A DNA stretch of 64,000 nucleotides from Cadophora sp. MPI-SDFR-AT-0126 (GCA_020747065.1 JAGMVK010000015.1:248001-312000); one strand, 5' to 3'. Numbered from the stretch's first letter, positions 36,234 through 47,986 are shown. Numbers and translations are program-made. Notes: a model not told the origin generated them from the sequence alone.

Positions 36234-37351
36234 GGGGAAGAGAGGGCCGGTAATGAGATAAGGTGTGATTAGGAGAAGTTGCAGATTCCGTTATGCACAG
36301 CTGCTAGAGCGCGGTCGGTCGTGGGATAGCTGTGCGGTCTTCCAAGGGTTTGAGAGAGATCTGTGTCTGATTCGGGAGAGAGTCGAAAGTATGTGGCGGA
36401 CGATCGAATGGTGATGTGATTTTCGGAAATGTTGCAGATGCTTGGGAGTATTGTTATTATAGGAATATTTGAGGATTAAGTTCAATTGTCGTTGGAATTT
36501 GAGATGATGTTTGCAGTACCAGGAGAGACCAAAGGCAAAACTAAAGGCGGCGGGGCCTGGCGGTTGGCTGTAAAATCGCTTGAGCACATCCGGTTAGACT
36601 CAGCTGTCTAGCGCCACGAGGTAAAAAACCGAAAGAACCTCGAACTCTCATTCCTCTTTTTCTTTTCTTTAACAGCAAGACCTCCAACTCAAATCTTCGC
36701 CAGCTCGAACAATTCAACACTCAGCTGGCGACTCCGATGCGTGGTCAAGATCAAAGACCACTTTAAAACCATCGTCACGAGGGCCCCTATCTACTTGTGT
36801 AGGTAGCGCGTGCTTCCATGACAAGATGATGACCTTCTGATGGCAACAAAAAAGAAGCTCGAATTGGCAGCCCGGACGGAGTAGGATATAATCTGGGAGC
36901 CTACTTGTACGTAGTATTGCCTTCTATCAGATTTGTATCATGCTGCAATATCAAATGATGATAACTCAACTCTGGTAATACGAATTCAGCCCTCATGCTT
37001 GCATGGTCAAGTGGTCGAATATGAGATGCAACGATTGGCAATTATGTCTGATTGAATATTCTGTGACTCCCAAGGATCTGCATTCTATGGGTGACTATCA
37101 CTAACGACTTTCATGTTCAGGAACATTTCATCGCCTTGAAATCCATCTCGGAATAATTTCTCGTGGTTCATCCAGAACACGTGGCAGTGCCTCAAACTCC
37201 ACCTGTATCTTCTCCTTTCATTCTACTGTCAATGCTGTGTTCCTGCATCGCAGAAATTCGTGTTAGCACGTTGGTCTCCGTTCGAATCTCCTTGTGGCTG
37301 GAAGGGAAGTTTGGTTTCTAATGATTGCAAGAGGCAATTGTATCACTCGAC
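36234..37351. other. Intergenic region, no gene seen
   Basis: Promoter side of the eIF4E-like gene, with a pyrimidine-rich stretch near 36,640-36,675, and the 3' side of the prenyltransferase. No credible exon. Confidence 0.5.
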
Positions 37352-38275
37352 TTACCAATCCCGCAAAAGAGGTACCAATCTTCCACAATACGACCGCTCT
37401 GCTTTAATATATCTCTTTCCTCCAGCCCCAAACGACCAGGCTATTGCGTTCATCTCCTCCTTGTCGTAACTGGGAGCTGTCGAGAAGAAAGTGGCTAAGC
37501 GGCTGCCGATTTCTGGGAACGTGCCTATTGGAAGCTTCAAAGCATAGAAGCCTACACGAGAAATTGTCCCAGTACTCAATTTGATCGTCACAGCGAATGT
37601 GAAGCCAGTTGGGTTGAGAAACTTCCGCATTTCCATAACCTCTTCTTCCGGCAGTGCTGGGCAGTCTGCAAGTGCAACGAATTTGGCAGCTTGCTCCACA
37701 TTGAGCGGCCCTGGAGCACGGAAGTAGATATTGACAGTACCGGAATGATAGTCAACGGCGACATGACGAACAAGCTCCAGTCCAAGGCTATGGAATGTTG
37801 GGCCATGTTTCTTTAATGTCTCAGGAACGTGGTCTGCATTCAGGATGTCATCAATGGGCCTCATTCCTCCCATATACACCCAGGCTTTCGTTAACCCGGT
37901 TCCTGCATCGAAGTCGCACGACTGCTCTGGTGTGCCTAAACCAGTGTACAAGGCACTCCAGGATGTGATCAAAGTTCCCATGATATTGTCTTTTTCGATG
38001 AAACCCGCTTTCACTGCAGTTGACACAGTATCAACTGGCCTCCGTTCATAGAAACGAAAATTCAGGGCATCTCCTGGTCGGTTGGTCGCTCGCCACAACA
38101 CAGCTCCATCTTTGAAATTTTGTGCGTAAGCTGCAAGGACACTTTTGGTCGCGGCTTCTGAGTAAGGTGCTCCGATGGCTTCGGCGGTTCGTTTGGTGTC
38201 TTCCAAGAAGCGCTCTGGGGAAAAAACCTCCAGATCGGCACCGCTTTTGGTGAACCGGGATAGAAGATTCCCCAT
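37352..38275 (-). CDS. ABBA-type aromatic prenyltransferase (CloQ/NphB, fungal Ptf group)
   Basis: Soluble prenyltransferase, predicted to attach a dimethylallyl or longer prenyl group to an aromatic acceptor. It is a single 307-codon exon, the normal length for the PT-barrel family. Recognisable features are FRFYERRPVD, the SALYTGLGTPEQSCDFDAGTG segment, VRHVAVDYHSGTVNIYFRAPGP (the strand repeat characteristic of this fold), and VGFYALKLP near the C-terminus. It lacks the features of DMATS-type indole prenyltransferases. Fungal members of the group (PtfSs of Sclerotinia, PtfAt of Aspergillus terreus) have been reported to prenylate dihydroxynaphthalenes in vitro. No polyketide synthase is nearby; the nearest enzyme is an FMO 2.1 kb upstream on the same strand. 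Confidence 0.8.
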   Translation of the reverse strand: MGNLLSRFTKSGADLEVFSPERFLEDTKRTAEAIGAPYSEAATKSVLAAYAQNFKDGAVLWRATNRPGDALNFRFYERRPVDTVSTAVKAGFIEKDNIMGTLITSWSALYTGLGTPEQSCDFDAGTGLTKAWVYMGGMRPIDDILNADHVPETLKKHGPTFHSLGLELVRHVAVDYHSGTVNIYFRAPGPLNVEQAAKFVALADCPALPEEEVMEMRKFLNPTGFTFAVTIKLSTGTISRVGFYALKLPIGTFPEIGSRLATFFSTAPSYDKEEMNAIAWSFGAGGKRYIKAERSYCGRLVPLLRDW

Positions 38276-40416
38276 GATGATCTGAGCTCTAAGAAGGATG
38301 AAAAGGTAGTCTTTTGGTCTGAGCTCTCCGGAAGGAATCCGGGCCTCTCAAGTCTTATAGCCAGAAAGTATGGAGCTACTTGTCCACTTTTTATTCATGC
38401 GGAACGGCCCATAGCCTACTATGGTAAGGTCTCACGGGTGCAGCATGTCCAAAAATTACCCGGCCATTTCTCAATATCCTACCGTGAAGTCTATCGGCGA
38501 TTGCACTTCTTTGTCAAGTCAGCACGTAACCACGCGAGTAATTGTCCAACTAAATTCCCCAGATTCCCAGCTGATTTTCCCAGCAAACTCGCTTCCGGCA
38601 ATACCGGGAAATTGTGCGACCCGAGTGAGCTTGTTAAACCAGAACCCCTACAGATATTCCGTTCCGTCGGTCAAAAAACTAGCCTTTGAGCTGCAGGAAT
38701 GGCAGTTTCTCCCCCATGGAGCGCCATTCCCGCTGATAACGGCGCCATTCCCGGCGGCACGTTGTGAACCGTTGGGCTTCCAGTTATCTTTCTGCAGGGG
38801 CCGGCCGCATGCACGAGCTGCATGCTTGGAAAGATACTTACCAGATGTGGGCGGTACTCCGGGCACAGTCCCGTGGGAGCAACCAGAAACCAACAAAGGT
38901 TGACCCACTTGCGTACATTGAATCTGCAAAAGAAAGCGAATCGTTGTGTACAGAGTATCTTGACCGCTTCTGCAGCATACCTTCCTGTCTTGTTTGGAGT
39001 ATTATGCGTAGGTGGCGGCGGTTCCAATTGGTTGTGAATGTGAAGGGTTCTTTAATCTCTGGGACAGGAGGATCCAGCTCTTATGGAAACATGCCAGTAG
39101 CTGCATATCTATCGATCTTCAGATATGCTTGTGGGGTATTCTGGCAATTACGACCGTATCATCAGCCAAGTCATGATAACGTCAACAACTTGATGTCCCT
39201 CTTTGCTGTTCACCGCCAAGTTGAGAAGTCCATGCTGCACCGACTGTTTTTTAATGAAATTTTTGCCACCTTCGTCTGCTTGCGTGGTCCTCGTCATCCG
39301 TGGTTACAGCTCGCAAATTCGATTTGATACCACACCACAAATCGGTGGCTTGGATACAGGACAGCATTAGTAGCCATCGGCATTTCCTCCACATAATCGC
39401 GAAGCTTCGAGTGAGTGGCATGGGCTTCTTCATATGCCTCTTTGAGATTTGGAACAGACTCGATGTCTTGGTCGAGATTGTTGATTGATTTTTGTGTTGT
39501 GTTGATTGCGTGGTTCGCCAGGAGGGGAAGGGGATTAACAGGAAACTGAGAATTATGAGCCCCGTGACATTGTTGAAAAGCTTGGATATTGAGCGAGCGC
39601 CGTGGCCTCATCCGTGGGTGATTTCCCAAGATCCTCTAAAGACCAGGCCTTGCAAGAAAGAACATAGTGCCTAAGCAGCGAATTGGATGTTGTTGTTTGG
39701 GATTTTAGAAATGTGGGTAGCGAGATATATCAGGGTGCCGACAAAGCAAATATCTCGAAAGAACGTAGAGTCGAGAAACAGAGTGTTTGGTTGTATGCAT
39801 TGTGGCGGAATAGCTTCGTATGTGCCCGTCATGGTGTAGGATGGCGGCGTGAAGGTGGCTGGTGATGACGATTTTGTTGGCTCGGAACGTTCTTCAACCT
39901 CTTCTGACGGTTGGATTCTCGTTCCCGACGCTTCGAGACGAGAAAAGCTGGCTGCACGAGTAGTTAAGGGATAGATAAAATTCTTCCTTGCCGTATCATA
40001 AGGGGAGGCTACCACCGGAGGCAATCAGATTTCGAAAACTGCTTCCAGTCTGTGCTTTAATAGAAATGTCTGAGGCTAGCAATGACATGCATTAAGGATG
40101 TTAAGTCTATTGCACAGAAATTCTCTTAATATTTCTCGTTGCACGAGCAAAGCAAGTGGTTATGATGCGAAGTGAAGCGTAAGACAGTCAGATGTGGTAA
40201 GGAGTGCGCGAGCATCATGATAAGCAGACATCGAATGGAAATGGAACGCGAGAATCAAAGATCCGATGCAAAGTTTGATTGACGACTCCACGACTCGGGA
40301 ATTCATGGAAATGCCTTGCCAAGTCTCAAAAAAAGGCTCAATTAGAAAGTAGTCTATACGCAGTGCAAGTTTCGTACTAGGGTATCGTGGTCTATCCGGT
40401 ATGCGGAAAAATATGA
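38276..40416. other. Intergenic region of 2.1 kb with one doubtful small ORF
   Basis: No recognisable domain. Minus-strand 40024-39671 is open for 117 codons (MPPVVASPYDTARK...) with one hydrophobic stretch (DICFVGTLIYLATHI). Minus 39629-39294 is a second open frame with a helical segment, but no clear splice joins them. An orphan gene is possible. Confidence 0.35.
39671..40024 (-). CDS. Doubtful small membrane protein ORF
   Basis: 117 codons, proline/serine/threonine-rich first half, then one possible transmembrane segment near residues 88-104. No family recognised. It is only as long as chance open frames in this region, so I keep it at low confidence. Confidence 0.2.
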   Translation of the reverse strand: MPPVVASPYDTARKNFIYPLTTRAASFSRLEASGTRIQPSEEVEERSEPTKSSSPATFTPPSYTMTGTYEAIPPQCIQPNTLFLDSTFFRDICFVGTLIYLATHISKIPNNNIQFAA

Positions 40417-41835
40417 TTATAGCTTCGCATCGCGTTTGTCGAAGTCGAATCCGAGCTCTAGCAAAGAAGTCGCTTTCATCCCGGTATCCGAAAACTTCTT
40501 CTTGATGTCTATGTAGATATCACGTAGCCAGCACAGTCTTTCGTCCCAGAATGGCGGCTCTTTCGAAAAGCCATTATCAGCCTCCATTACCCAATCGTGG
40601 AGGTAATTGATGTATGCAGCATCCTTTGGATAACCAAAAACATGGAAGGCAGTACCATCTCCCAGCTCTTCTACTCTACTCTTCTCCCATGCCTCCATTT
40701 CTTCCACACTGAGCAGAGAAATGTTGTTAGACCAGACCTTCGCCATGGCTGCACCCTGACTTTCCGACAACGGAAAAGGTATGATTTTCTGGCCTAGCGC
40801 AGTGAATGCTAATGTTGGATGCCTGATATGGAAAAAGTGCTGCCACAATCCTAGTGTTCGTCGACCTGTCGTCACCAGTGGTGGATCCAGCGACTTAAAG
40901 AATGGGAAGGAGTACAAATAACCCGTCGCATAGATGATGGCATCGACGTCCTTTTCGATCCTCCCACCTTCGAATTTGACGGCTCTTTCTTCGATAATAT
41001 ACTCAACGATCTTTGGCACCTCTTCCTTGCTGATTCCATCCACCGGCAACTGAAAAGTGGATGGGCCATTGATAGAATTGAGGAGCGGCTTCTTGGAGAC
41101 TTCGAGGACCTGATTGCCAATGTCCAAACCGGACGCTGCATTGCCGACAACTATAACCTTCTTGTCCTTGAAACTCTCCGGTGAACGATATATCTTGGAA
41201 TGAGAAATGACAGATGGATAGGCAGCATTGAATTCTTCGATACCAGGAACTGCAGGTATCCATGGGACCGAGTAGTGTCCATTGGCCACCACAATAGCAT
41301 CGTAATACTTGTTCACTTTCTCCCCAGTGATGGTAGATTTTGCAGTCAAAGCCCAAAGATCCTGGTCATTTGCCTCTGACAGGGTCACATCTTCAACTTG
41401 GGACGAAAACGATATCAAGTGCCTGATATCTTGAGAATATTTCACCAGATAAGCTTGAACATCTTGCCGTGTTGGGTAGAGCAGAGCCTCAGCCGGAAAT
41501 TCCTGATCTGAAAATTGCATAAGCGGCTTGGGAATGTTCGTGTTGAGCTTCTCATACATTGGATTTGAGAATATTGGCGCCAGAGCTCCTTTGGGCCATG
41601 ATGGCTTCTCCGGAGTAACCCAAGGTGTGGTTTGAGGAACAGAAACCCTCTCGGTCAGAGAAGGCGTGTAGTTCCAGACTCCTCCCACTTCTGCTTGCTG
41701 CTCATATACATCAATGGTATCGAAGGCTTTCTCTGCTTGCAGATATTTGGCAGCGGCCAGTCCTGTAGGGCCCGCACCGATCACAGCAATACGCTTAACA
41801 TTGAAGGCGCCATGTGGCCGTGATATAGATCCCAT
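40417..41835 (-). CDS. Flavin-containing monooxygenase (FMO-like)
   Basis: Group B flavoprotein monooxygenase using FAD and NADPH. It is a single 472-codon exon. The first Rossmann motif is IAVIGAGPTGLAAAKYL. The FMO-type region after the first domain reads SVISHSKIYRSPESFKDKKV. The second nucleotide-binding motif is VIVVGNAASGLDIG, with Asn-Ala in place of the more frequent Gly-x-Ser, and the ATG motif is DAIIYATGYLYSFPF. The length is typical for fungal FMO proteins that oxidise sulfur, nitrogen or carbonyl groups. It lies 2.1 kb from the aromatic prenyltransferase on the same strand, so a shared pathway is conceivable. A housekeeping or detoxification role is equally likely. Confidence 0.88.
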   Translation of the reverse strand: MGSISRPHGAFNVKRIAVIGAGPTGLAAAKYLQAEKAFDTIDVYEQQAEVGGVWNYTPSLTERVSVPQTTPWVTPEKPSWPKGALAPIFSNPMYEKLNTNIPKPLMQFSDQEFPAEALLYPTRQDVQAYLVKYSQDIRHLISFSSQVEDVTLSEANDQDLWALTAKSTITGEKVNKYYDAIVVANGHYSVPWIPAVPGIEEFNAAYPSVISHSKIYRSPESFKDKKVIVVGNAASGLDIGNQVLEVSKKPLLNSINGPSTFQLPVDGISKEEVPKIVEYIIEERAVKFEGGRIEKDVDAIIYATGYLYSFPFFKSLDPPLVTTGRRTLGLWQHFFHIRHPTLAFTALGQKIIPFPLSESQGAAMAKVWSNNISLLSVEEMEAWEKSRVEELGDGTAFHVFGYPKDAAYINYLHDWVMEADNGFSKEPPFWDERLCWLRDIYIDIKKKFSDTGMKATSLLELGFDFDKRDAKL

Positions 41836-42061
41836 CGAGAGTCTAGAGGAGGCAGTCTTCTAATCAATGTTGAGGACTGCTTGTTGCCTACTCTTATCCG
41901 CTATCCGAGAATTGGTGATTATCCGAGAAAGCAGGTTCAGTGACAGCAATAGCAAAATGGCCGTAGAGATATGATTCCGAAAGCAAAATATGTACACTGA
42001 GATGAGAACTAGGCGGAAGAAGGGATACTCAAGCGACTGAAAATGAGGTGATTATTCGTCT

Positions 42062-42504
42062 TCAAGGCAGCGTGGGGCGAATGACGCCGACAAGTTGCCG
42101 ATAAATGGAAAGAGCTTGACTGGAACAACGAGGACTGAATGTGCAGTCAGACACACGTATCGATACCTATTGTTACACAACATCAGTGCAGGGTACAACG
42201 AGCTGCCATAAACTTTCTTCCCGAGGATATTATTCGCTGATAGATCTGACTTGATATTGACGAGAGCTTTTTCCAGTTGTATCGCCAAAGCGTGAGCTTG
42301 GGCTCGGCTACTCTGATTTCTTTGCAGCTGGGGCCAAAATCCGCTAGCCGCTTCGAGACAATTGGCAGGCGCGTCATCTGAAAGCTCCAGAAGTTCAAGC
42401 AGCCGCGTTCGTCTTTCACAAACAATCCACAAAGCAACCACAGAACAACCGCCATTCCCTTTTAGACCGTCGCTACGGCGGACAGCTTTTTCGGAATAGG
42501 ACAT
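42062..42504 (-). CDS. Small conserved-looking protein of unknown function
   Basis: Two exons (42504-42167 and 42119-42062) splice in frame over a 47-nt GT-AG intron to 131 residues. The central part (LLELLELSDDAPANCLEAASG and QAHALAIQLEKALVNIKSDL) is predicted helical. The C-terminus reads QALSIYRQLVGVIRPTLP; without splicing a different tail would be made. The ATG is only 50 bp from the ATG of the large divergent gene, so the pair shares one very short promoter, a layout usual for constitutive genes. I do not recognise the family; a small subunit of a larger nuclear or mitochondrial complex is possible. Confidence 0.55.
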
Positions 42505-42554
42505 AAGAGAATGCCTCTTATGCTCTTTGCTGGATAGGTCTATCCAAGGTGATC
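42505..42554. promoter_or_regulatory. Very short bidirectional promoter
   Basis: Only 50 bp separate the divergent start codons at 42504 (minus) and 42555 (plus). No TATA-like sequence is evident. Transcripts must start inside this gap or overlap each other's leader or coding sequence. Confidence 0.4.
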
Positions 42555-45500
42555 ATGGCGGGGGAGACGAATGGAGCTGTTGTGCTCGAAAGCACCGAAC
42601 ACATTCCTATCGCGCAGCTCAATCCAGAAATCTCGGCCCCTGCTTCAAGGGCAATCAAAGCAGTAGTCACTCTGACTTGGCCGTACAGCTCTGCGACAGG
42701 CTCCGTGGCCTTTCTACTATCCGAACCAGATTTTCGCTTGCGACGCACGAGGGGCCAAGTTCGTGTTCGATTCTCGGGCTCGAGTGCAAAGGCTATTGCG
42801 GCGTCTGGAATCGCCAGTGGGGATGAGGTTATTGTATGCTTAGACGGAGTGGAATGGGTATCTGACGACGTCACTGTAGCCACGCCGGGGAAGGGCATCG
42901 AATATGAGTTGAGGTTCACTGAGAGACTATTGTTGCAGGTTGGGTCTACAGAGATGTGGTAGTCGACAGCTACTAACAAGACGGCGTAGTTCAAGCAAGA
43001 AGACTCTGAAGAAATCAAGAAAATTGACCTTGACCACCCAGCTCCGGAAGAGCCTGCTACAGCCCCTGCTCGACTTCCGACTCCGGAGCCCGAACAACCA
43101 AATCTATCGACGGATACTCCTTCTACATACCGACCAGCCATTGGAACAAAGATTGGCGACGAATGGTCCTCTCCAGCTTTCATCAAGCGTGCGCGAACAT
43201 CATATGGGTCCCTTTTCGAGATTGATCCGTTCGCAGAGGACGATGGCTCAGTACCAGGAAAGGGAAGAAAGAGAACCCGGCTCAGTACGACTTGGAGATA
43301 TGCTAGTCGATCCCCGACTCCAGAAGTCGAGGGACCAGAAGTCGAATCCATAAATACGTCTCCTGAGCCTGCTCAGAATTCAGCACCTGCGATGTCAGAT
43401 GAAGGCTGTCAGACTGTCGATTTCGGCAGCAATAATGCAGCAGAAGATGTAGCACAAGCACTAGCAGATCTCTCGAGACAGGCGACAAATGTTGCAGGTG
43501 CGGCATATCCAACTCCCAATGGGATGTTGTCTTTCGGCCAGCCTCATTCATTCGTACACTTCTCAGAAAATCACGCCAGCGAGCCAGCCTTACCTTCGAT
43601 TCGGACAGAAGCATTTACCCAACAGTCCGATGAACATGAAGTCGAGCCTGAAGTACCCAAATCGCCGCGTTTGCACCCCATACCATCGGATTCTCTGGCA
43701 TTGGTTTCACCGCTCCTGTCAACGAAGAGCAACATCTTCTCGCGGCAGAATGGTGGTGCACACGAAGACCAGGAACAGCCAATGTTTGCTTCTGAAGCAG
43801 CTTTGACTGCAAATGGAGACACCACTTCACAGTCCGGAAAGAGGGCAGCCGAGCAACCACAGACCTTTGGCAACGAAGAGGCCGTCAAATCAAACATGAA
43901 TGCGTCTGCTGATCTTGAAGCAGAAGATATTTACAGTGCAAGCCCCGCTGGTCGTCGCGAGCAGCCAGAGTCTGGTTTTTCCGGCTTTCAAGAATCTATG
44001 GTCGCGACCGATGCTGTGGAGAATGCAATATTTCACAGCCAGTTTGCCTCTGAACACCAGTACGGCCACTGGCAAAGTGCTGGAGCGGAACTAAGTAATG
44101 CTGCATCACCATCTAGGAATGAGATCTTCATGGAGGGGGCCCATGGAGAAAGATTTTATGAAGGTGAAGAAGTCCATCAGGAAAATGAAGATTCCGTTGG
44201 GGCCAGTGTTGCAATGTCACATTCCAACTATCCCGATATAGATAGTGGTTTGCTAGGACATGTCACCTCTGATTGGGGTGCTAGCCCGGTTGCATATCCT
44301 GAGCTTTCTGGATCTAATGATCATGCTGCGCAGAGTGTCCCTCAACCACCTCATCCTACTGGGATGTCACGATCTCAAAGCGTTCAATCGGCTGTTGTTG
44401 ATTTGACGGAGAGTGACGACGAGGCGGACCCAGAGTCTCATTCGCAACATTCTAGAGATGAGTATGACGAGTCTGCAGAGGGTGATTCGGATGAAGAAAG
44501 CTTGGAGGAACGGCAGCAGGAGCTGCTTGCTGATGGCCAGCTTGAGGGCGATGTAGAGGATGATGACCTTGTAGAGGAAGAATTTGAAAGTCGCCAAGCA
44601 TCAGCCAGACAAGGGTACGAAGATGGAGATGAAGATGAAGATTCCGAGGCTGACGGTGAGGGTGAATTCGAAGAAGGTGAAGAAGAAGGAAAAGAAGAAG
44701 TTCTTGCCAAACAGCCCTCCGCATTTGGGTCTGATATGGACGATGAAGAGAATGTGGAGGAATTTGACCAGGATGAAGAGGATAGCTACGACGAGGAGGA
44801 GGAAAGCTACCACGAAGAAGGAGTGGAGTATGACGAACTTCCAGAACCTCGAGCCCGACAAGAGCCCGAAGTCATTGATTTGCTTTCCTCCGATGAGGAG
44901 GACGAGGCACCAACAAGAGCTCCTGCTCCCACTCGAATCTCTCATACATCTAGTCCAAATCGGCACGGCAATGATCACCAGATGTCTGACGTCGACATTG
45001 AGGATAGCGAGGGCGAAAGTGAGCTTGGGGACGAAGAACTACTTCCATATGCTGAACGAGCCGAGATCAAGACCTCGATACCTGGTCAGGAAGCAGACTA
45101 CTCGTCGTCAGCACCCGAAGAAGAGGATGAGGACGAGGACGAAGATGCTTTATATGAAGATGATTTACCCGAGAACGAAATCTCCCCAGGCTTGGCTCTT
45201 CCTGATGGTAAATCGTATGCCGACATTGATCCCGAATTGGAAGGTCAAGTGGATGACGTTGAAGATGAAGACGCGGCCGACGAGGACAATTCTATCTCCA
45301 AAGATCCATTTGTGGTCTCTGCAACGGAAACTTTTGATGGTGGAGCCGAGAGCATTGAAGTTCGTACTTCGCAAACGGATGCTAAGATGGTCAAGCATGG
45401 AAATTCAGATGATGCCGACCAGATTGGTACTCCTCAGGATCTAGAGCCAGCGGAAATGGAAGTTGATGATGCTGCGGAGACAATCACAACCGAAGATTCT

Positions 45501-47225
45501 CCTTCCAATGCATATCCAGAAAGACCATCTTTATTCTCGCGTGTCTTCAGCTTAGACGGAGCAAATGATGAACCACGTTTTGGGGCATCATACCGTTCTA
45601 TGTCTAAAGACGAAGCAGTCCTGCCATCTTCAACTGTTCTCCAGAAAGTATTTTCTGGACCTTCTGCTGAACAAAAAATAAATGCACAGCTTCCAACACC
45701 CGAAGATACCCAGATAACTCGCAAAACCGTATCCTTAGAGAATTCTTTCTCGTCAGTCAACGGACCACAACAGCCCGTAGCTTCCCCTGCTGATGAGATG
45801 GATGTTGATCAAACCGACGAGTCACGGATTGTTCGAAATGAAGCCGAGAATGTTGAAACCGAGGCTGAGTTAGAGGCTGTTGAGTCATCGCCTGTTGCAG
45901 ATGTATATGTCTCCACGGAAACCAATACAACAACAGTCGAAATGACCGAGACAGCCGGGATGGGCAACTTTCATGCTGAGATCCGAACCCAAAAGGTCAC
46001 TCAGATCAGCGAAATATCCCCGACTAGCGATGATGATCGGCCTGAAGAGAGTGATAAATCCGAAGAATACCTAGAGCCTGCTCAGGAGGATGGGAAGCTT
46101 GATTCCAGCGAACACGAGGCTCAAGAGACTACTGTCTTGACTGAGGCTATATCGAAAATCCCCATCGAGGACCACCAATCAACATCGAGCCGCGATGAAT
46201 TGCAATCGTATGATGGCGCTGGGGATTCCAGGTCTCAACCACAAAGTGAGCACGGAGATGATGCTGCAGAGGTGCCCGAAAATCAGATTGAGAGTCCAAG
46301 GCGAAGCACAAGGCGGACAAATCCGACGTCGAAGGCAGCTGCGAACGCGAAGGAAAATGTCCGCCCAGTAACTCCTAACAATGCTGCAAACTTCAATACA
46401 CAAGAAAGCCCCCTTCCGGTCTCCGTGATGAATTCCGACTCCAGATCAAAGAATATGAAGGAAAATACGCGACCAGTCACGCCAGCGAAGTCTCGTGCGC
46501 CGCCATCAACGAATTCCGATAATGAGCAGTCCCCGCTGGTAATGATCGACACCCAAGCAACGCCAAAGGGCCATGATGCAAGTCTCGAGGTTGCACTTGC
46601 AACATCCGACGCATCTTCGCCACCTCAGCATAACCTTCGGAAGCTCCCTATTGCTGATCTCAAATTGAGACTGACGCGAGCTCTTCGGACAGACTTCAGC
46701 GAGTTCACTGGCTTGAAGGTCATTCGATTTCATCTTACGCAAAAGTTGGACTTCCTTGCTGTTGCTACAACGAGCCCGCCCGAACCCCAGCGAGCAAAGA
46801 ATGGTCCAAGACAATATCAGATCACATTCAACATCACAGATCCATCTATTGCACCAAGCAGCGTTACAGAAGTCCAGGTTTTCCGGCCATACAAAGATGC
46901 TCTGCCCATTGTCAAGGCAGGCGATGGTATCCTTCTCAGAAACTTTTTGGTCATGTCTGTCCAGAGTCGCGGTGGAGGTCCGGCTTTTGCCTTGCGTTCA
47001 ACCCAAGAAGATGCCAGCAGCTGGGCTGTGTTCAAGGACGATGATGAAGTGGAAGTCCGTGGACCTCCCGTAGAGTATGGAGACGCAGAGAAGAATCATG
47101 TCGCGCAACTCAGGGCATGGTATGCAAGCTTAGACGGCGTAGCTCAGGCAAAAATCGCTAGGGCAAATGGGGACAAAGGTGCTGCCGGAAAGGCAGTTGG
47201 GAAAAAGCATAGCAAGGCGTTGTAG
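42555..47225 (+). CDS. Large acidic protein with OB-fold termini, POT1/Cdc13 telomere-binding-like
   Basis: Exons 42555-42938 and 42990-47225 (intron with CTAAC branch site) give 1,539 residues. The N-terminal about 125 residues (AVVTLTWPYSSATGSVAFLL, VRVRFSGSSAKAIAASGIAS, DEVIVCLDGVEW) look like an OB fold. The centre is disordered and extremely Glu/Asp-rich (about 600-900), with two SUMO-interaction-like motifs, VVDLTESDDEAD and VIDLLSSDEED. The C-terminal about 140 residues (FTGLKVIRFHLTQKLDFLAV, QYQITFNITDPS, VQVFRPYKDALPIVKAGDGI, LLRNFLVMSVQS) resemble the single-stranded-DNA-binding Telo_bind fold annotated in long fungal proteins as POT1/Cdc13-like. A nuclear role in telomere or ssDNA metabolism is likely but not proven. 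An internal ATG at 43392 is not the start, since the upstream exon is coding and in frame. Confidence 0.7.
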
Positions 47226-47986
47226 GGCAAATGTATTTCTAAAATCGGAAGGAGCATTTACTGTGTGGGGTCGGTCCACAGCTATGGCGTCAGATGGGGG
47301 AGTTCTTGTTTTCGCGCGTCGGCATGGTCGAGGCATGATGCCTTACAATTAGACCCATATGGTGTATATCGCTGCATACTTTTGATACAATATTGACAAC
47401 CGAACAAGCAAACCTAATCGAAATACAGGAGTCCTGTGGCTTCTATCAGGTAATTGGCCCCAGCCCCGCGACATCGCAGCTCTGGAAGAAGCCCCTGATT
47501 CCATTTGTCAGCGGAATACTGCATGCCAAGAACGCCATGTACTTCCACGATCCCCTGAAAGCTTGTCAGCATTGGATAAACCTGTGCGAGAGCTCGACGG
47601 CTGTTTTTCGTGTGCTATAGCGTTTTCCTAATGCGGACGGCTTAGAAAGCGGGGTTGCGTCGCACTCTTGAAGATGCGTAAATTTTGACCGTGAGGCTTT
47701 GAGATGAGGGGTTGTATTTGTGATTTTGTAACAAGGAAAAATCGTATATGAAGGGCGGCAGCCTATGGGTGATGGAGAGTCGCTTCTTACATTCACATTC
47801 CACAACCATCCTCAATTCTCTTTGATTGCAGTCTGTCCAGTGATCCGTAATCAATCCACGCTTTTAAACAATCCGCATCAGATCTCGGTTACCTTTAAGC
47901 TTGGCACCAAAAGTCAACACATCCCCCAAACCACCTACACCATCCTTGGAAACCACATCTAAGCACCTCGAGCTCAAGCCCCCAAA
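47226..47986. other. Intergenic region with palindrome-like element
   Basis: No gene. The element at 47263-47284 nearly duplicates the P450 promoter palindrome. The rest is the 3' side of the OB-fold gene and the promoter of the SDR reductase. Confidence 0.5.
47263..47284. promoter_or_regulatory. Near copy of the P450-promoter palindrome
   Basis: GTGTGGGGTCG, then GT, then CCACAGCTA: 20 of 22 positions equal those at 17044-17065. The two changes break the inner G4/C4 pairing but leave the outer TGTGG/CCACA arms. It is 700 bp before the extended SDR start and 40 bp after the OB-fold stop. Confidence 0.45.

Noticed and set aside
37275..37300. GTTCGAATC reminiscent of a tRNA T-loop
   Set aside because: No matching acceptor stem, D-arm or anticodon arm in either direction.
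38764..39327. 187-codon plus-strand open frame
   Set aside because: Low-quality translation without motif, splice signals or start context, and antisense frames are equally long.
44584..45444. 286-codon plus-strand open frame inside the OB-fold gene
   Set aside because: It is the frame-shifted shadow of the GAA/GAT-rich acidic region and is rich in Lys/Met/Arg for that reason.
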